Source of the DNA: Siphonodentalium dalli
Taxonomy: Eukaryota; Mollusca; Scaphopoda; Gadilida; Siphonodentaliidae
Length of the DNA: 64,000 nucleotides
Assembly (NCBI GenBank): GCA_032622095.1
Contig: CP136064.1
Coordinates: 147,624,864-147,688,863 of the forward strand
Direction: 5' to 3'
Shown here: piece by piece, positions 33,628 to 45,990 of the stretch
Numbering within the stretch: position 1 is the first letter of the stretch
Layout: each line of letters starts with the position of its first letter
Made by a program: the position numbers and the translations under genes
The notes under the pieces: generated by a model
Database searches by the model: none
Told to the model about the DNA's origin: nothing
What the model saw: only the letters and a program-made list of their open reading frames with translations

Positions 33628-36600
33628 AACAAATATTGTTTTCTAAGCACACCCACAAACACACACACACGTTGAACTGAACATACATGTAATGCGCCGT
33701 AACAACCATCATATATGTAACTGTCATGTGTTAATTGGAATATCATAATGATATTGCATAATTGAATGAGTTGAGTTGAGTTATTTTTTCTTTAATGCAC
33801 ATGTCTTTACTTCCTCTTTGGTTGTGATAAAGAAATCATTATGAATTGTTTAACCCCAGCCGTCTTTGGGTCGTTTTCCCATGCTATACAATGTGATTAA
33901 GTGATAAAGATGGATCTCAAATTCGTCGCAATTCAATCAGATTCAATACGCAATTTATTAACCTCGTCCACTAAATTCGATTCGAGCCTCGCTAGCTAAA
34001 TCTCGACTTTAAATGGAATTTATTGCACTCGGTCAATATATTTCGTATAGTTTCGAGTTATTGATATCGGCATGCCAGTCGTCAATACAAAATTTAGTTG
34101 GCTACTGGAGAGTAAATATGTAGTTCAGAAATAAATATTCGTTTCTCCGTTCGATACGGTTACTGGAATCTGTATAGCTACCCGTATCGCAACACGTGTT
34201 GTAACCACAAACTGTTTTACAGGAATAATTCAGCGCATCGACTGGTAATGTGAGCAAATTAAAAAAACATTGATATATGGTATAGACAAATTGTTAATCG
34301 CATTCGCTTTATTGGCCGATATACGTATCGTTATGGATTGTTGGACAATTTAAAATTAAATGGCTGACATGTTGGCAACATTTCAAACAATTGGATTTCA
34401 CAAATAATATCATAGACTATTCGAATGTTGGAATTTCCAGACTGAGAAAATAGGTTATGATTGCTCGAACATACAATTCCGTTAGTTAGCTTGTCCAATC
34501 AATATTCGACTCGCTCAAAATAATTCGTACAAAAATATATTTTGTGTCATGCTTTACTATGCGAATAATCAGATAATACCAAACATCATAACTATAAATT
34601 CGCGAATAACGGAGAAACAAACAGTAATTATCTAAACTGCATTAGCAACTTTCCGTTAATATATATCAACATTAAAAATATAAATCAAATTGTTCCCCTA
34701 CCTTCGGCTTTACCGTCGCAAACAGAGCATGGATATATGACCATAACTGGTAGAACTCGTGGTGGTCGCATTATGATAAGATCAAGATGTCGATTTGACA
34801 CAATAAAATAAAGTGAGTAGATGGGCGCGAAGCGCCCGCGATGGTGGAAAAGATCGAGTGATCTTCTCCTTCACCCCACGGTTGTTGTTGTTGGAGATAG
34901 GCACACAGAAATAGTCATGTCTGAACACGGAAAAAGCGGACACAATTGGATTAATGTTATCTCTTTGATTTAATTGAATGGATGGATTATTTGGGGAAGA
35001 GCCCACGAGCTTTAATATGGGGTTTGAGGGGTGACCCGGTGGGTCCCTTTAATATATGGTTGAGCTGAGCGTGTCATCTGGTGCTCTGAAAAAGGAGCGG
35101 GGCCCGTGTTATAATTTTAAAATAGTGTTAGTTTGTTAGTTGTTTAAAAAAAACAACCAACCGCAAGGCAGAGCGTGTGATTCAATGTGATTCAATGCGC
35201 CATCATACCGCTATTCTGCTATAGCCAAATGCGCAGAGACAGTATGTTTTGTTTATTTCGTTGTTTCTGGATTTCTGGATGGGCCGCCCTACATTCCATG
35301 GCACGGGCGTAGGTGAAGACTCTGACAATTTTATGTGCAGAGTTATTTGGGTTCCGATAAGTGAAGTAAATCTGAAGATTATGTACAAGATAGACTTTAA
35401 TTGTTGACGATGTGAATGGTTTGTACAGAGATATATATGATTACATGATTACATTCAATAGATTTGTTTTGGTTTTATATTTTTTTTGGTAATTTCTTTA
35501 TTTTGTTAAAATTATGTATACATTTAGTTCATGTCAGTGTGTTCTTGGGCCGTGAGCCGTCCTGCTCCCGAAGAAATGTCAGAGCGGCAAGCGGGACGAA
35601 CATATTTTGGTATATGTCGTTCCTAACTCGTTGAGAGCTATGACGACTTATGGGTCTGTAGTTCCTGCACCCCACCCCAAGCTAGTGCTGGGTCGGTTTT
35701 CAAGCCGGATCCCGCTTGGTTGGTGTTGTTAGGTGAGTGGAATGTGTATGACAGAGCGCTAGCTTCTGAAGGTGAATTTGTAATTATATTGGTGGCGGGC
35801 AGTGCCTGTTATAGAAATGATTGCGTCTTCCCCCAGTTTGAATGGGTTCCCAGGGCGCGGGCGTAAATGAAATCATCTTCATGTTCTTGCTGTAATTTAT
35901 TGGTTGAAAAAATATGTACGATGGTAGACAATGGTATATGTGGATGTATATATATATATACAGTGAATATTTTGTTTTTGGTTTTTGTGATTTGTTTGGG
36001 TTGTTTTTAATATATTTTGTAAAAATATTGAATATATATACACAATTTCTGTAAAGGAAGTGTTGTCAATTTAGTAGTGTTAGTTGATTTTGGAGGAGAT
36101 AATTGTTCGACGGCTTATACTACGGCACGACAAGCGTATATTGCCGCCCGATGACATTCATCAGCGCCCAAGGAGCCATCTAGGGCGTGAGCCCGATGTC
36201 CTATGTTTTGATTTTGGTGTTAGTCAATTTAGAATGTAACCATTTTATATATCAATGCAACTATATCATTGGTTCATTCCATTGGTTGCAAATTACATTC
36301 GAATGGGTTTCTTGCCATGTACACGAAGCCATGCATCGCACTCATCCCACGGATGAGGCCAAGGTTCATAATCCGATTTTAAAATCCCTCAATCTGATCA
36401 TGTTTTAAATCCCAATTAATTCGCATATATTAATTCGTATAACTATACTGTCGAAACCAATTCCTATAAAAACACGTACAATTGATACATGTACATTATT
36501 CATGATTATTTATTGTAACGAAAACCGCCAAAAGTAAATCGCACGAGAGCTCGAAGTAAATTAGTTAATCACTGGACTGATAATCACAAGGGATTCACCA

Positions 36601-36944
36601 AAATAAATAAATTAATTGAATTGAATTCCGTGGTGACGAATGTGACACCTCGCTATAACCCATACACAATGTCACATGCAGTGCTTTGAATAGCATACCA
36701 CTTTAAGTCACTACCCATCGACTATCCTGACCATGTTGTTTTATAATAAATAAAACATGGGGTTACCCCCCCCCCCCCCCCCCATTCACATATTCAGTTG
36801 TTTTATAATATATTTTTGCATGTACCATAACGAAAATTCTCCGGGTCTCATACATATGTGTTTCAATTGATATGTTATCACTCACCTCGTATAAGTTTTC
36901 GAATATCGGTGTTGATCTAGCAGGACCAGAATACACTTTTCGCT
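33628..36944. other. Central unique segment of the 18.5-kb element
   Basis: 3.3 kb between the two arrays is where a transposase would be expected. I find no frame with DDE, RT or other family motifs on either strand. Two loosely similar blocks (near 35290 and 35860) share GGGCGTAGGTGAA/GGGCGTAAATGAA-type text. A poly-C tract sits at 36767-36783. A minus-strand frame (36978-36763) has a GAG/GTGAGT donor-like site near 36893, too weak to call an exon. Confidence 0.5.
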
Positions 36945-39900
36945 GCATGATATGATGTCCATTTCCGTGGTCGTGCAACCAGGGGAGATGCGGTTTGTGC
37001 CTTTTTGGATTTCGCGTACCCGTGGAACCAGTCGCAAGTTAGGGGTTAACAGTGCCATATCCACTCGAGCTATCGACTTGGGGGTTGGAACTTTGGTACA
37101 ATCGGGTCTATTCTGCACGATAGTGAAAACACCATCACGCTCGGACCCATTAGGGCGGTGTGGTCGGCGGGTGTTATTTTCGATGTTTATAGCGAATTCG
37201 GCAGCAGCGTATGGGTTAATTTATTCACTTCCGCTGCAGCTAGCGACTTGTCCGAACGTCCATGGATGCATATGGGATGCACATTGGTATTCACTTCATG
37301 ATATAATGTCCATTTCCCTGGTCAGGCAGTCAAGGGAGGTGCGGTCGGCGCCTTTTTTGGATTTCCCGTACCTGGCGGAAACCGCCGCCAGTCAGGGGTT
37401 AACAGTGCCGTGTACGCTCGAGCTATCGACTTGGGGATTGGAACTTTGGTACATTCTGATCCATTGTACACGATAGTGCAAACCCCATCTCACTCGGACC
37501 CATAGGGGCTGTCCGGTCGGCGGGTGTTAATTTCGGCGTGTTTGCGTACATTTATAGCGAATTCGGCAGCAGGGTATCGGTTAATTTATTCACTTCCGGT
37601 GTAGCTAGCGACTTGTCCGATCGCCCATGGATGCATATTGGTATTCATTTCATGATATAATGTCCATTTCCGTGGTCAGGCAGTCAGGGGAGGTGCGGTC
37701 GGTGCCTTTTTGGATTTCCCCTACCTGGCGGAAACGGCCGCAAGTTAGGGGTTAACAGTGCCGTGTCCGCTCGAGCTATCGACTTGGGGATTGGAACTTT
37801 GGTACATTCTGGTCCATTTTACAGGATAGTGCAAACCCCATCTCACTCGGACCCCTAGGGGCGGTCCGGTCGGTGGGTGTTAATTTCTGCGTTTTTGCGT
37901 ACATTTATAGCGAATTCGGCAGCAGCGTATGGGTTAATTTATTCACTTCCGGTGTAGCTATCGACTTGTCCGATCGCCCATGGATGCATTTGGTTATTTA
38001 CTTCATGATATAATGTCAATTTTCGTGGTCAGGCAGTCAGGGGAGGTGCGGTCGGCGCCTTTTTGTATTTCCCGCACCTGGCGGAAACGGCCGCCAGTCA
38101 GGGGTTAACAGTGCCTTGTCCGCTCGAGCTATCGACTTGGGGATTGGAACTTTGGTACATTCTGGTCCATTGTACACGATAGTGCAAACCCCATCTCACT
38201 CGGACCCCTAGGGGCGGTCTGGTCGGCGGGTGTTAATTTCGGCGTTTTTGCGTACATTTATAGAGAATTCGACAGCAGCGTATGGGTTAATTTATTCACT
38301 TCCGGTGTAGCTAGCGACTTGTCCGATCGTCCATGGATGCATATTGGTATTCACTTCATGATATAATGTCAATTTCCGTGGTCAGGCAGTCAGGGGAGGT
38401 GCGGTCGGCGCCTTTTTTGGATTTCCCGTACCTGGCGGAAACCGCCGCCAGTCAGGGGTTAACAGTGCCGTGTACGCTCGAGCTATCGACTTGGGGATTG
38501 GAACTTTGGTACATTCTGGTCCATTGTACACGATAGTGCAAACCCCATCTCACTCGGACCCCTAGGGGCGGTACGGTCGGCGGGTGTTAATTTCGGCGTT
38601 TTTGCGTACATTTATAGCGAATTCGGCAGCAGCGTATGGGTTAATTTATTCACTTCCGGTGTAGCTAGCGACTTGTCCGATCGCCCATGGATGCATTTGG
38701 TTATTCACTTCATGATATAATGTCAATTTTCGTGGTCAGGCAGTCAGGGGAGGTGCGGTCGGCGCCTTTTTGGATTTCCCGCACCTGGCGGAAACGGCCG
38801 CCAGTCAGGGGTTAACAGTGCCTTGTCCGCTCGAGCTATCGATTTGGGGGTTGGAACTTTGGTACATTCTGGTCCATTGTACACGATAGTGCAAACCCCA
38901 TCTCGCTAGGTCTCATAGGGGCGGTCCGGTCGGCGGGTGTTAATTTCTGCGTTTTTGCGTACATTTATAGCGAATTCGGCAGCAGCGTATGGGTTAATTT
39001 ATTCACTTCCGGTGTAGCTAGCTACTTGTCCGATCGTCCATGGATGCATATGGTTATTCACTTCATGATATAATGTCCATTTCCGTGGTCAGGCAGTCAG
39101 GGGAGGTGCGGTCGGCGCTTTTTTGGATTTCCCTTACCTGGCGGAAACGGCCGCAAGTTAGGGGTTAACAGTGCCGTGTCCGCTCGAGTTATCGACTTGG
39201 GGATTGGAACTTTGGTACATTCTGGTCCATTTTACAGGATAGTGCAAACCCCATCTCACTCGGACCCCTAGGGGCGGTCCGGTCGGCGGGTGTTAATTTC
39301 TGCGTTTTTGCGTACATTTATAGCGAATTCGGCAGCAGCGTATGGGTTAATTTATTCACTTCCGGTGTAGCTAGCGACTTGTCCGATCGTCCATGGATGC
39401 ATATTGGTATTCACTTCATGATATAATGTCCATTTCCGTGGTCAGGCAGTCAGGGGAGGTGCGGTCGGCGCCTTTTTTGGATTTCCCGTACCTGGCGGAA
39501 ACCGCCGCCAGTCAGGGATTAACAGTGCCGTGTACGCTCGAGCTATCGACTTGGGGATTGGAACTTTGGTACATTCTGGTCCATTGTACACGATAGTGCA
39601 AACCCCATTTCATTCGGACCCATAGGGGCGGTCCGGTCGGCGGGTGTTAATTTCGGCGTTTTTGCGTACATTTATAGCGAATTCGGCAGCAGCGTATCGG
39701 TTAATTTATTCACTTCCGGTGTAGCTAGCGACTTGTCCGATCGCCCATGGATGCATATTGGTATTCACTTCATGATATAATGTCCATTTCCGTGGTCAGG
39801 CAGTCAGGGGAGGTGCGGTCGGCGCCTTTTTGTATTTCCCGCACCTGGCGAAACGGCCGCCAGTCAGGGGTTAACAGTGCCTTGTCCGCTCGAGCTATCG

Positions 39901-42120
39901 ACTTGGGGATTGGAACTTTGGTACATTCTGGTCCATTGTACACGATAGTGCAAACCCCATCTCGCTCGGACCCCTAGGGGCGGTCCGGTCGGCGGGTGTT
40001 AACTTCGGCGTTTTTGCGTACATTTATAGAGAATTCGGCAGCAGCGTATGGGTTAATTTATTCACTTCCGGTGTAGCTAGCGACTTGTCCGATCGTCCAT
40101 GGATGCATATTGGTATTCACTTCATGATATAATGTCCATTTCCGTGGTCAGGCAGTCAGGGGAGGTGCGGTCGGCGCCTTTTTTGGATTTCCCGTACCTG
40201 GCGGAAACCGCCGCCAGTCAGGGATTAACAGTGCCGTGTACGCTCGAGCTATCGACTTGGGGATTGGAACTTTGGTACATTCTGGTCCATTGTACACGAT
40301 AGTGCAAACCCCATCTCACTCGGACCTATAGGGGCGGTCCGGTCGGCGGGTGTTAATTTTGGCGTTTTTGCGTACATTTATAGCGAATTCGGCAGCAGCG
40401 TATCGGTTAATTTATTCACTTCCGGTGTAGCTAGCGACTTGTCCGATCGCCCATGGATGTATATTGGTATTCACTTCATGATATAATGTCCATTTCCGTG
40501 GTCAGGCAGTCAGGGGAGGTGCGGTCGGCGCTTTTTTGGATTTCCCTTACCTGGCGGAAACGGCCGCAAGTTAGGGGTTAACAGTGCCGTGTCCGCTCGA
40601 ACTATCGACTTGGGGATTGGAACTTTGGTACATTCTGGTCCATTGTACACGATAGTGCAAACGCCATCTCACTCGGATCCCTAGGGGCGGTACGGTCGGC
40701 GGGTGTTAATTTCGGCGTTTTTGCGTACATTTATAGCGAATTCGGCAGCAGCGTATGGGTTAATTTATCACTTGCGGTGTAGCTAGCGACTTGTCCGATC
40801 GCCCATGGATGCATATTGGTATTCATTTCATGATATAATGTCCATTTCCGTGGTCAGGCAGTCAGGGGAGGTGCGGTCGGTGCCTTTTTGGATTTCCCTT
40901 ACCTGGCGGAAACGGCCGCAAGTTAGGGGTTAACAGTGCCGTGTCCGCTCGAGCTATCGACTTGGGGATTGGAACTTTGGTACATTCTGGTCCATTGTAC
41001 AGGATAGTGCAAACCCCATCTCACTCGGACCCCTAGGGGCGGTCCGGTCGGCGGGTGTTAATTTCTGCGTTTTTGCGTACATTTATAGCGAATTCGGCAG
41101 CAGTGTATGGGTTAATTTATTCACTTCCGGTGTAGCTAGCGACTTGTCCGATCAACCATGGGTGCATATTGGTATTCACTTCATGATATTATGTCCATTT
41201 CCGTGGTCAGGCAGTCAGGGGAGGTGCGGTCGGCGCCTTTTTGGTTTTTCCCTTACCTGGCGGAAACGGCCGCAAGTTAGGGGTTAACAGTGCCGTGTCC
41301 GCTCGAGCTATCGACTTGGGGATTGGAACTTTGGTACATTCTGGTCCATTGTACACGATAGTGCAAACCCCATCTCACTCGGACCCCTAGGGGCGGTCCG
41401 GTCGGCGGGTGTTAATTTCTGCGTTTTTGCGTACATTTATAGCGAATTCGGCAGCAGCGTATGGGTTAATTTATTCACTTCCGGTGTAGCTAGCGACTTG
41501 TCCGATCGCCCATGGATGCATTTGGTTATTCACTTCATGATATAATGTCAATTTTCGTGGTCAGGCAGTCAGGGGAGGTGCGGTCGGCGCCTTTTTGGAT
41601 TTCCATCACCTGGCGGAAACGGCCGCCAGTCAGGGGTTAACAGTGCCTTGTCCGCTCGAGCTATCGACTTGGGGGTTGGAACTTTGGTACATTCTGGTCC
41701 ATTGTACACGATAGTGCAAACCCCATCTCGCTAGGTCTCATAGGGGCGGTCTGGTCGGCGGGTGTTAATTTCTGCGTTTTTGCGTACATTTATAGCGAAT
41801 TCGGCAGCAGCGTATGGGTTAATTTATTCACTTCCGGTGTAGCTAGCGACTTGTCCGATCGTCCATGGATGCATATGGTTATTCACTTCATGATATAATG
41901 TCCATTTCCGTGGTCAGGCAGTCAGGGGAGGTGCGGTCGGCGCCTTTTTGGGTTTCCCTTACCTGGCGGAAACGGCCGCAAGTTAGGGGTTAACAGTGCC
42001 GTGTCCGCTCGAGTTATCGACTTGGGGATTGGAACTTTGGTACATTCGGGTCCATTCTACATGATAGTGCAAACCCCATCTCGCTCGGACCTCTGGGGGC
42101 GGTCCGGTCGGGTGCGGTCG
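36945..42120 (+). repeat. ~353-bp satellite, right array (about 14.5 copies)
   Basis: Same unit as 31690-33627 but inverted. Spacing of the GGATGCATATTGGTATTCAC segment (38333, 39393, 39747, 40099) gives 352-354 bp. Adjacent units alternate between variants (GGTTATTCAC/GGTATTCAC; AATTTTCGTGG/CATTTCCGTGG; CCGCCAGTCA/CCGCAAGTTA), and multi-unit blocks recur at about 1,060 bp, suggesting higher-order duplication. The 67-76 codon frames inside are copies of one repeat translation. Confidence 0.93.
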
Positions 42121-43456
42121 GGTGCGGTCGGGTTTTAGTAGGACCGATCACACCATCGACAGCGTGTGTCGTTGCGCTAAAGCAAAGATACCTTTGCGTT
42201 CAGCCGCTACCATATAAACTACCTGGTTTATAAAATAGTCTCGCTTGGTGAATAGCATCCGGGGCTGGTGAATGGTGCCGGTTTCTTTGTTCTTTAATAT
42301 TTTGATTCTTCTCTCCACAATGCCCAAACAAGTGTTACGCTCGTCGACAGTGGGGGGGGGGAACAATTGCACATATAGGGCCCATTTGTATGTATATTTG
42401 TGCACTAGAGTCTGCAGTCAGATTATATTCATGATTTTAGTTTGAACTTTGAAGACATTGAAGAACGTCATTTCTCAAAGCATCTGAATGCATCACATTA
42501 TTTCAGTTCATCTATTTGTAAGCGATAACAGTATACAATTAGTATTGTACATGTAGTTTAGTCTCGTTGAGCAGTATTTAAGCTTCAAGATGAAATTCGT
42601 AAATTCAAGAAGAATAGCGTCACCTTCAGTTGGGATTGTCTGAACAATAAACAGTAACGGCCATTCATCATAACCATTTCAGTTTTATTTGGATAAGTGC
42701 TGCAAATTAACATTACTTGCAATCATTAAAAAGATGAGAAGTAACCAGAAGGAATGAATTACAGTATTTCAGACATTAGAAATTTATGAGATACCCTTTT
42801 CAATTTCACATTATGCAACAATCGGGTCAATGATATCTAGTCATCATTGAGTATTCACCATGTTCATATAGTATTTGTGATACAGTTTTTTTTTTTTATT
42901 CGGGTAATACAACTGGGTAATACATTAATTTTTTTACTAAATTACGGTTTTCCACTGAGAAGTGGGACGGGATCCTGTGAAATCCAGAATGTTGCTAAAT
43001 ATGAGGCTAAATAGTCACTATAGCTGTCTATATAGCCATATGCCAACCAACATGATACTAACATGCTTACAAACAACATTACATGGTCAGTACTTGTAAA
43101 TTGTTTGAAAAAAACCCATTTTGGAAAAATATTACAAGCACGATTGTTTCGGCCTCTGGACCACCCACCCACCCCGATCCTATATACGGATTTTTTTCAT
43201 GTCGTCGATGGTATATTTTGCCCCACGTCCTTTTCCTCGGTTGCTCATTGTTGAAATGTGTACAAACGTGTACTGTTACACGCAGCATGTTTATGTGACC
43301 GGTGGTCAATCTATGATTGAAGCCAATCACCTTGATTGGATAATCCTATATGGCGCGGCGATCTCTTCCCATCGATATGTCCGACAGCTTCGCATTGAGC
43401 GTCGCCTCGTAAAACTACCTGGACTATATTATAAACCCAGCCGGTGAATAGCACCC
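42121..43456 (-). repeat. Right inverted arm of the 18.5-kb element
   Basis: On the minus strand this reads the TIR, the arm, and then a SANT-like frame (VDERNTCLGIVERR, about 42350-42275). That frame is cut after GTIHQ by GGATGCTATTCACCAAGC and TATTTTATAAACCAGGTAG, text resembling the element's own terminus. A related shorter copy therefore probably inserted or recombined here. A CGGTCGGGTG triplication (42106-42133) marks the join with the array. Confidence 0.8.
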
Positions 43457-43459
43457 CTG

Positions 43460-44307
43460 GATTGCATTTGACCAAAATTTCTGCTTTTTGCATTGGTTCT
43501 ATGAAAGTCGTAAAATCATATCTGATAAGTTGCACTTAAACGCCAAGTACTGTTATGAAGATTTTGTCAACAACTATCGAATTCCTGTGGAAATTTTGTG
43601 TTTTGAAACGATAATATACACAAATGAAATTATCTCTGGGTAGAAATAACTATTTATTAGTATGTGTATCTGCCGTAACTACTTACTAGGACATTTTAGC
43701 CGCCATAGATGTTCAGAGAAGAAATATAAAGGGCGCGCTTTTCCCAATGGCCATTTATTACTAGTATACCACGTAACAAAGTGTAACACTGAATAAAGTA
43801 GAAATTTTGGTGTGATGTCTGTATTTCAACAGCATCAGTTTGTACTACATTCATCATTTAAGATTTAGCGGGAACATACCGTCATCAGATGACTGATATA
43901 GGACCATATGCACAGCCCTTGGTGGCTTATGCCAGCTTGTGGAGCATGTAGAGATATGTTAAACAGATTGCATAAATGATGTTTTTTAGCACATTTCTCT
44001 TGCTACCGGTAAAATAACGATGGCGGATAAAAAACAAAATACCAACGTAGTGTGTCCGATGTATTTTTCTCACTAAAGGTTGAAAAATACATGCTAAAAT
44101 CCTACCCGTGGAGATAAACCATGTAAATCGGACATACATGTACTATGTACATATTCTATATACTATAGACAGGATATAAATTTTGGTAAATTGCTAATTA
44201 GGCAAAATAAAATGATACCTGTGTTTATGGTACATGTAACGAGAGGAAATAAATATGAGCGGACATGTTATTTTTTTCTTGCTACAATTATAATAATATG
44301 TCACATT
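43460..44307. other. No gene seen
   Basis: AT-rich flank outside the 18.5-kb element, with no coding or repeat feature recognised. Confidence 0.45.
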
Positions 44308-44369
44308 AGCTTGTAACGCATTCCGCTATAGACCCTCTCTCCATATATGCCTCATAGTATAGGCTATGT

Positions 44370-44450
<81 letters not shown>

Positions 44451-44643
44451 ATCATCATCATCAAAATTATGGCTTAAAATAACCTGAAATTTGCGAGAAT
44501 CAACTGCCGAATCAATTTTGTCATAAAGGACTGAAAATAAAAAATGTTTTGCGAGAATCATTACGATAATCGATTCGGTGATTCTCGTCGAATCTTAAGG
44601 CCTATATGGAGAGAGGGGTGTATAGCGGAACGTGTTACAAGCT
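44308..44643. mobile_element. 336-bp MITE with internal TA microsatellite
   Basis: The left end AGCTTGTAACGCATTCCGCT, then CTCTCTCCATAT, matches the complement of the right end (44600-44643). A (TA)n run fills 44371-44448. A minus-strand frame reading YIYIYI is the microsatellite. Confidence 0.75.
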
Positions 44644-45095
44644 CCACACTGAAATATGCTGAGTGCTTGAATACAACTAACTACGGTATCAAAAATCTCA
44701 TCAATGTAATTATTTGATAAAGAGGATTTAATAAGTTGTGAATGAAAAAGTTGATGAAAATGGGATAGGAGTCTAGGTTTTAGGTGTGGATGGAATACGA
44801 TACACACAGGTAATATTTTTATTTAGCCTGGTACTAGCGCATAATACACAACAACTGGTTTGACTACAATCAAAAACTTTATCACACACCTATTCCTAAT
44901 AAAGATACAAAACACCGATTTACACTGTGCGATTTCTAAAATGCAGAACGGACTATACATGTAGTACGATATGTATAACGTGACCTGACGTGACATGAAT
45001 TTATAATTATATGCAACCAACTTTACGGAAACAGGTTAGTAATTTTATTTAATGAAACATATCTTCTGAAGTGTCTGTCTCGGTCATAAATCACG
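44644..45095. other. No gene seen
   Basis: AT-rich. A short minus-strand frame lacks features. Confidence 0.45.
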
Positions 45096-45475
45096 GTGGG
45101 GAATCACGTGATCAAAAGTTGATTTCGCACGCGCAGCGAATGAATGGAGAATGCGAAGAAAGCTAATTTACTAACAAACTACATTTATTACCGTATTTTG
45201 GTAGCGACAAGCAAATGCCCAATAATTTCCGAGATAGCAGAAGTTCATCGATCTTTCGTCATTTTTGTCATATTTGTGTCCGAATGTTTGAGAAAAATAT
45301 GGAGAATTCTTTCACAAAATAAAGTATCTGCTATTTCGGCAAGTTGTTGGGCATTTGCTCGTCGCTACCAAAATACGGTAATAAATGTAGTTTGTTAGTA
45401 AATTATAGCTTTCTTCGCATTCTCCAATCATTCGCGGCGCGTGAGAAATCAACTTTTGATCACGTGATTACCCAC
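45096..45475. mobile_element. 380-bp foldback MITE
   Basis: Arms of about 145 bp starting GTGGGGAATCACGTGATC are over 90% alike in inverted orientation around a ~90-bp loop. The plus-strand 84-codon frame spans arm and loop and is chance. Confidence 0.85.
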
Positions 45476-45538
45476 GTGTAAATAATGCATGGAAAATCTT
45501 CAGACCAAAACCTTGTAAAGTAGAAGTCTTAGAAGACA

Positions 45539-45688
45539 TACTCGCACCTGCCTAATATAAGGACGCCACGGCACGATTATTCGGCAGTGGGACAAATGGC
45601 GAAAATGCCATCACTATTATTTATTTTCCTGAAAAATTCCACCAGTGACTATTATTTGGCCATCACTATTATTAGGCAGATGAGAGTA
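45539..45688. mobile_element. 150-bp MITE with TACTC ends
   Basis: TACTCGCACCTGCCTAATA is matched by the complement of TATTAGGCAGATGAGAGTA. It contains repeated CACTATTATTT segments, like the 15495-16428 repeat. Confidence 0.65.
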
Positions 45689-45990
45689 TCCAAATAAAAA
45701 TGTTGTAGAAGGTGGTGTGTAATAAACACAGACCCACACGTGTGTGTGGTGGCTTTATTGGATATGGCACTCGTTCAGTCACGACATGAAAACATTGTGC
45801 TTCCTTGACGTGATTGACGTTGTGCCATATCCATGCACTAAAGCAATCGCACAAGTGTGTGTTTCTGGATTTGGTCTAGATAGCATACTAGTACATATTT
45901 TCATTTCTCAATGATGTTCCACGGTCCACCTGTTGTCATGATTGCCATCATTTGAGTGAGTACTGAGGTATCAATCCCTCCAGTACTCTT

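Larger units (their letters stand above)
24975..43456. mobile_element. 18.5-kb Harbinger-like inverted-repeat element with satellite arms
   Basis: The termini GGGTGCTATTCACC (24975) and GGTGAATAGCACCC (ending 43456) are flanked by CTG at 24972-24974 and 43457-43459. The outer ~95 bp of the two ends are almost identical in inverted orientation. Homology continues inward: left 29239-31690 pairs with right 42120-43360, then both arms run into arrays of the same ~353-bp unit in opposite orientation, around a 3.3-kb centre. A 3-bp CWG-type duplication, a GGG-start TIR and a Myb/SANT-like reading frame in the arms all fit PIF/Harbinger. I can see no DDE nuclease, so the element looks non-autonomous. 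The left arm has gained a LINE (25069-29238) and about 950 bp at 30243-31193. Confidence 0.8.

Noticed and set aside
36763-36978. Minus-strand host exon with a GTGAGT donor near 36893
   Set aside because: The frame is short, its upstream part is satellite, and no matching acceptor or neighbouring exon is visible.
38333-40302. Repeated 67-codon frame MDAYWYSLHD...
   Set aside because: It is a translation of the 353-bp satellite unit. It is interrupted in other units, and its changes are indels rather than synonymous substitutions.
44371-44448. Long TA run as a regulatory or origin element
   Set aside because: It is a simple (TA)n microsatellite inside a MITE, and nothing else supports a function.
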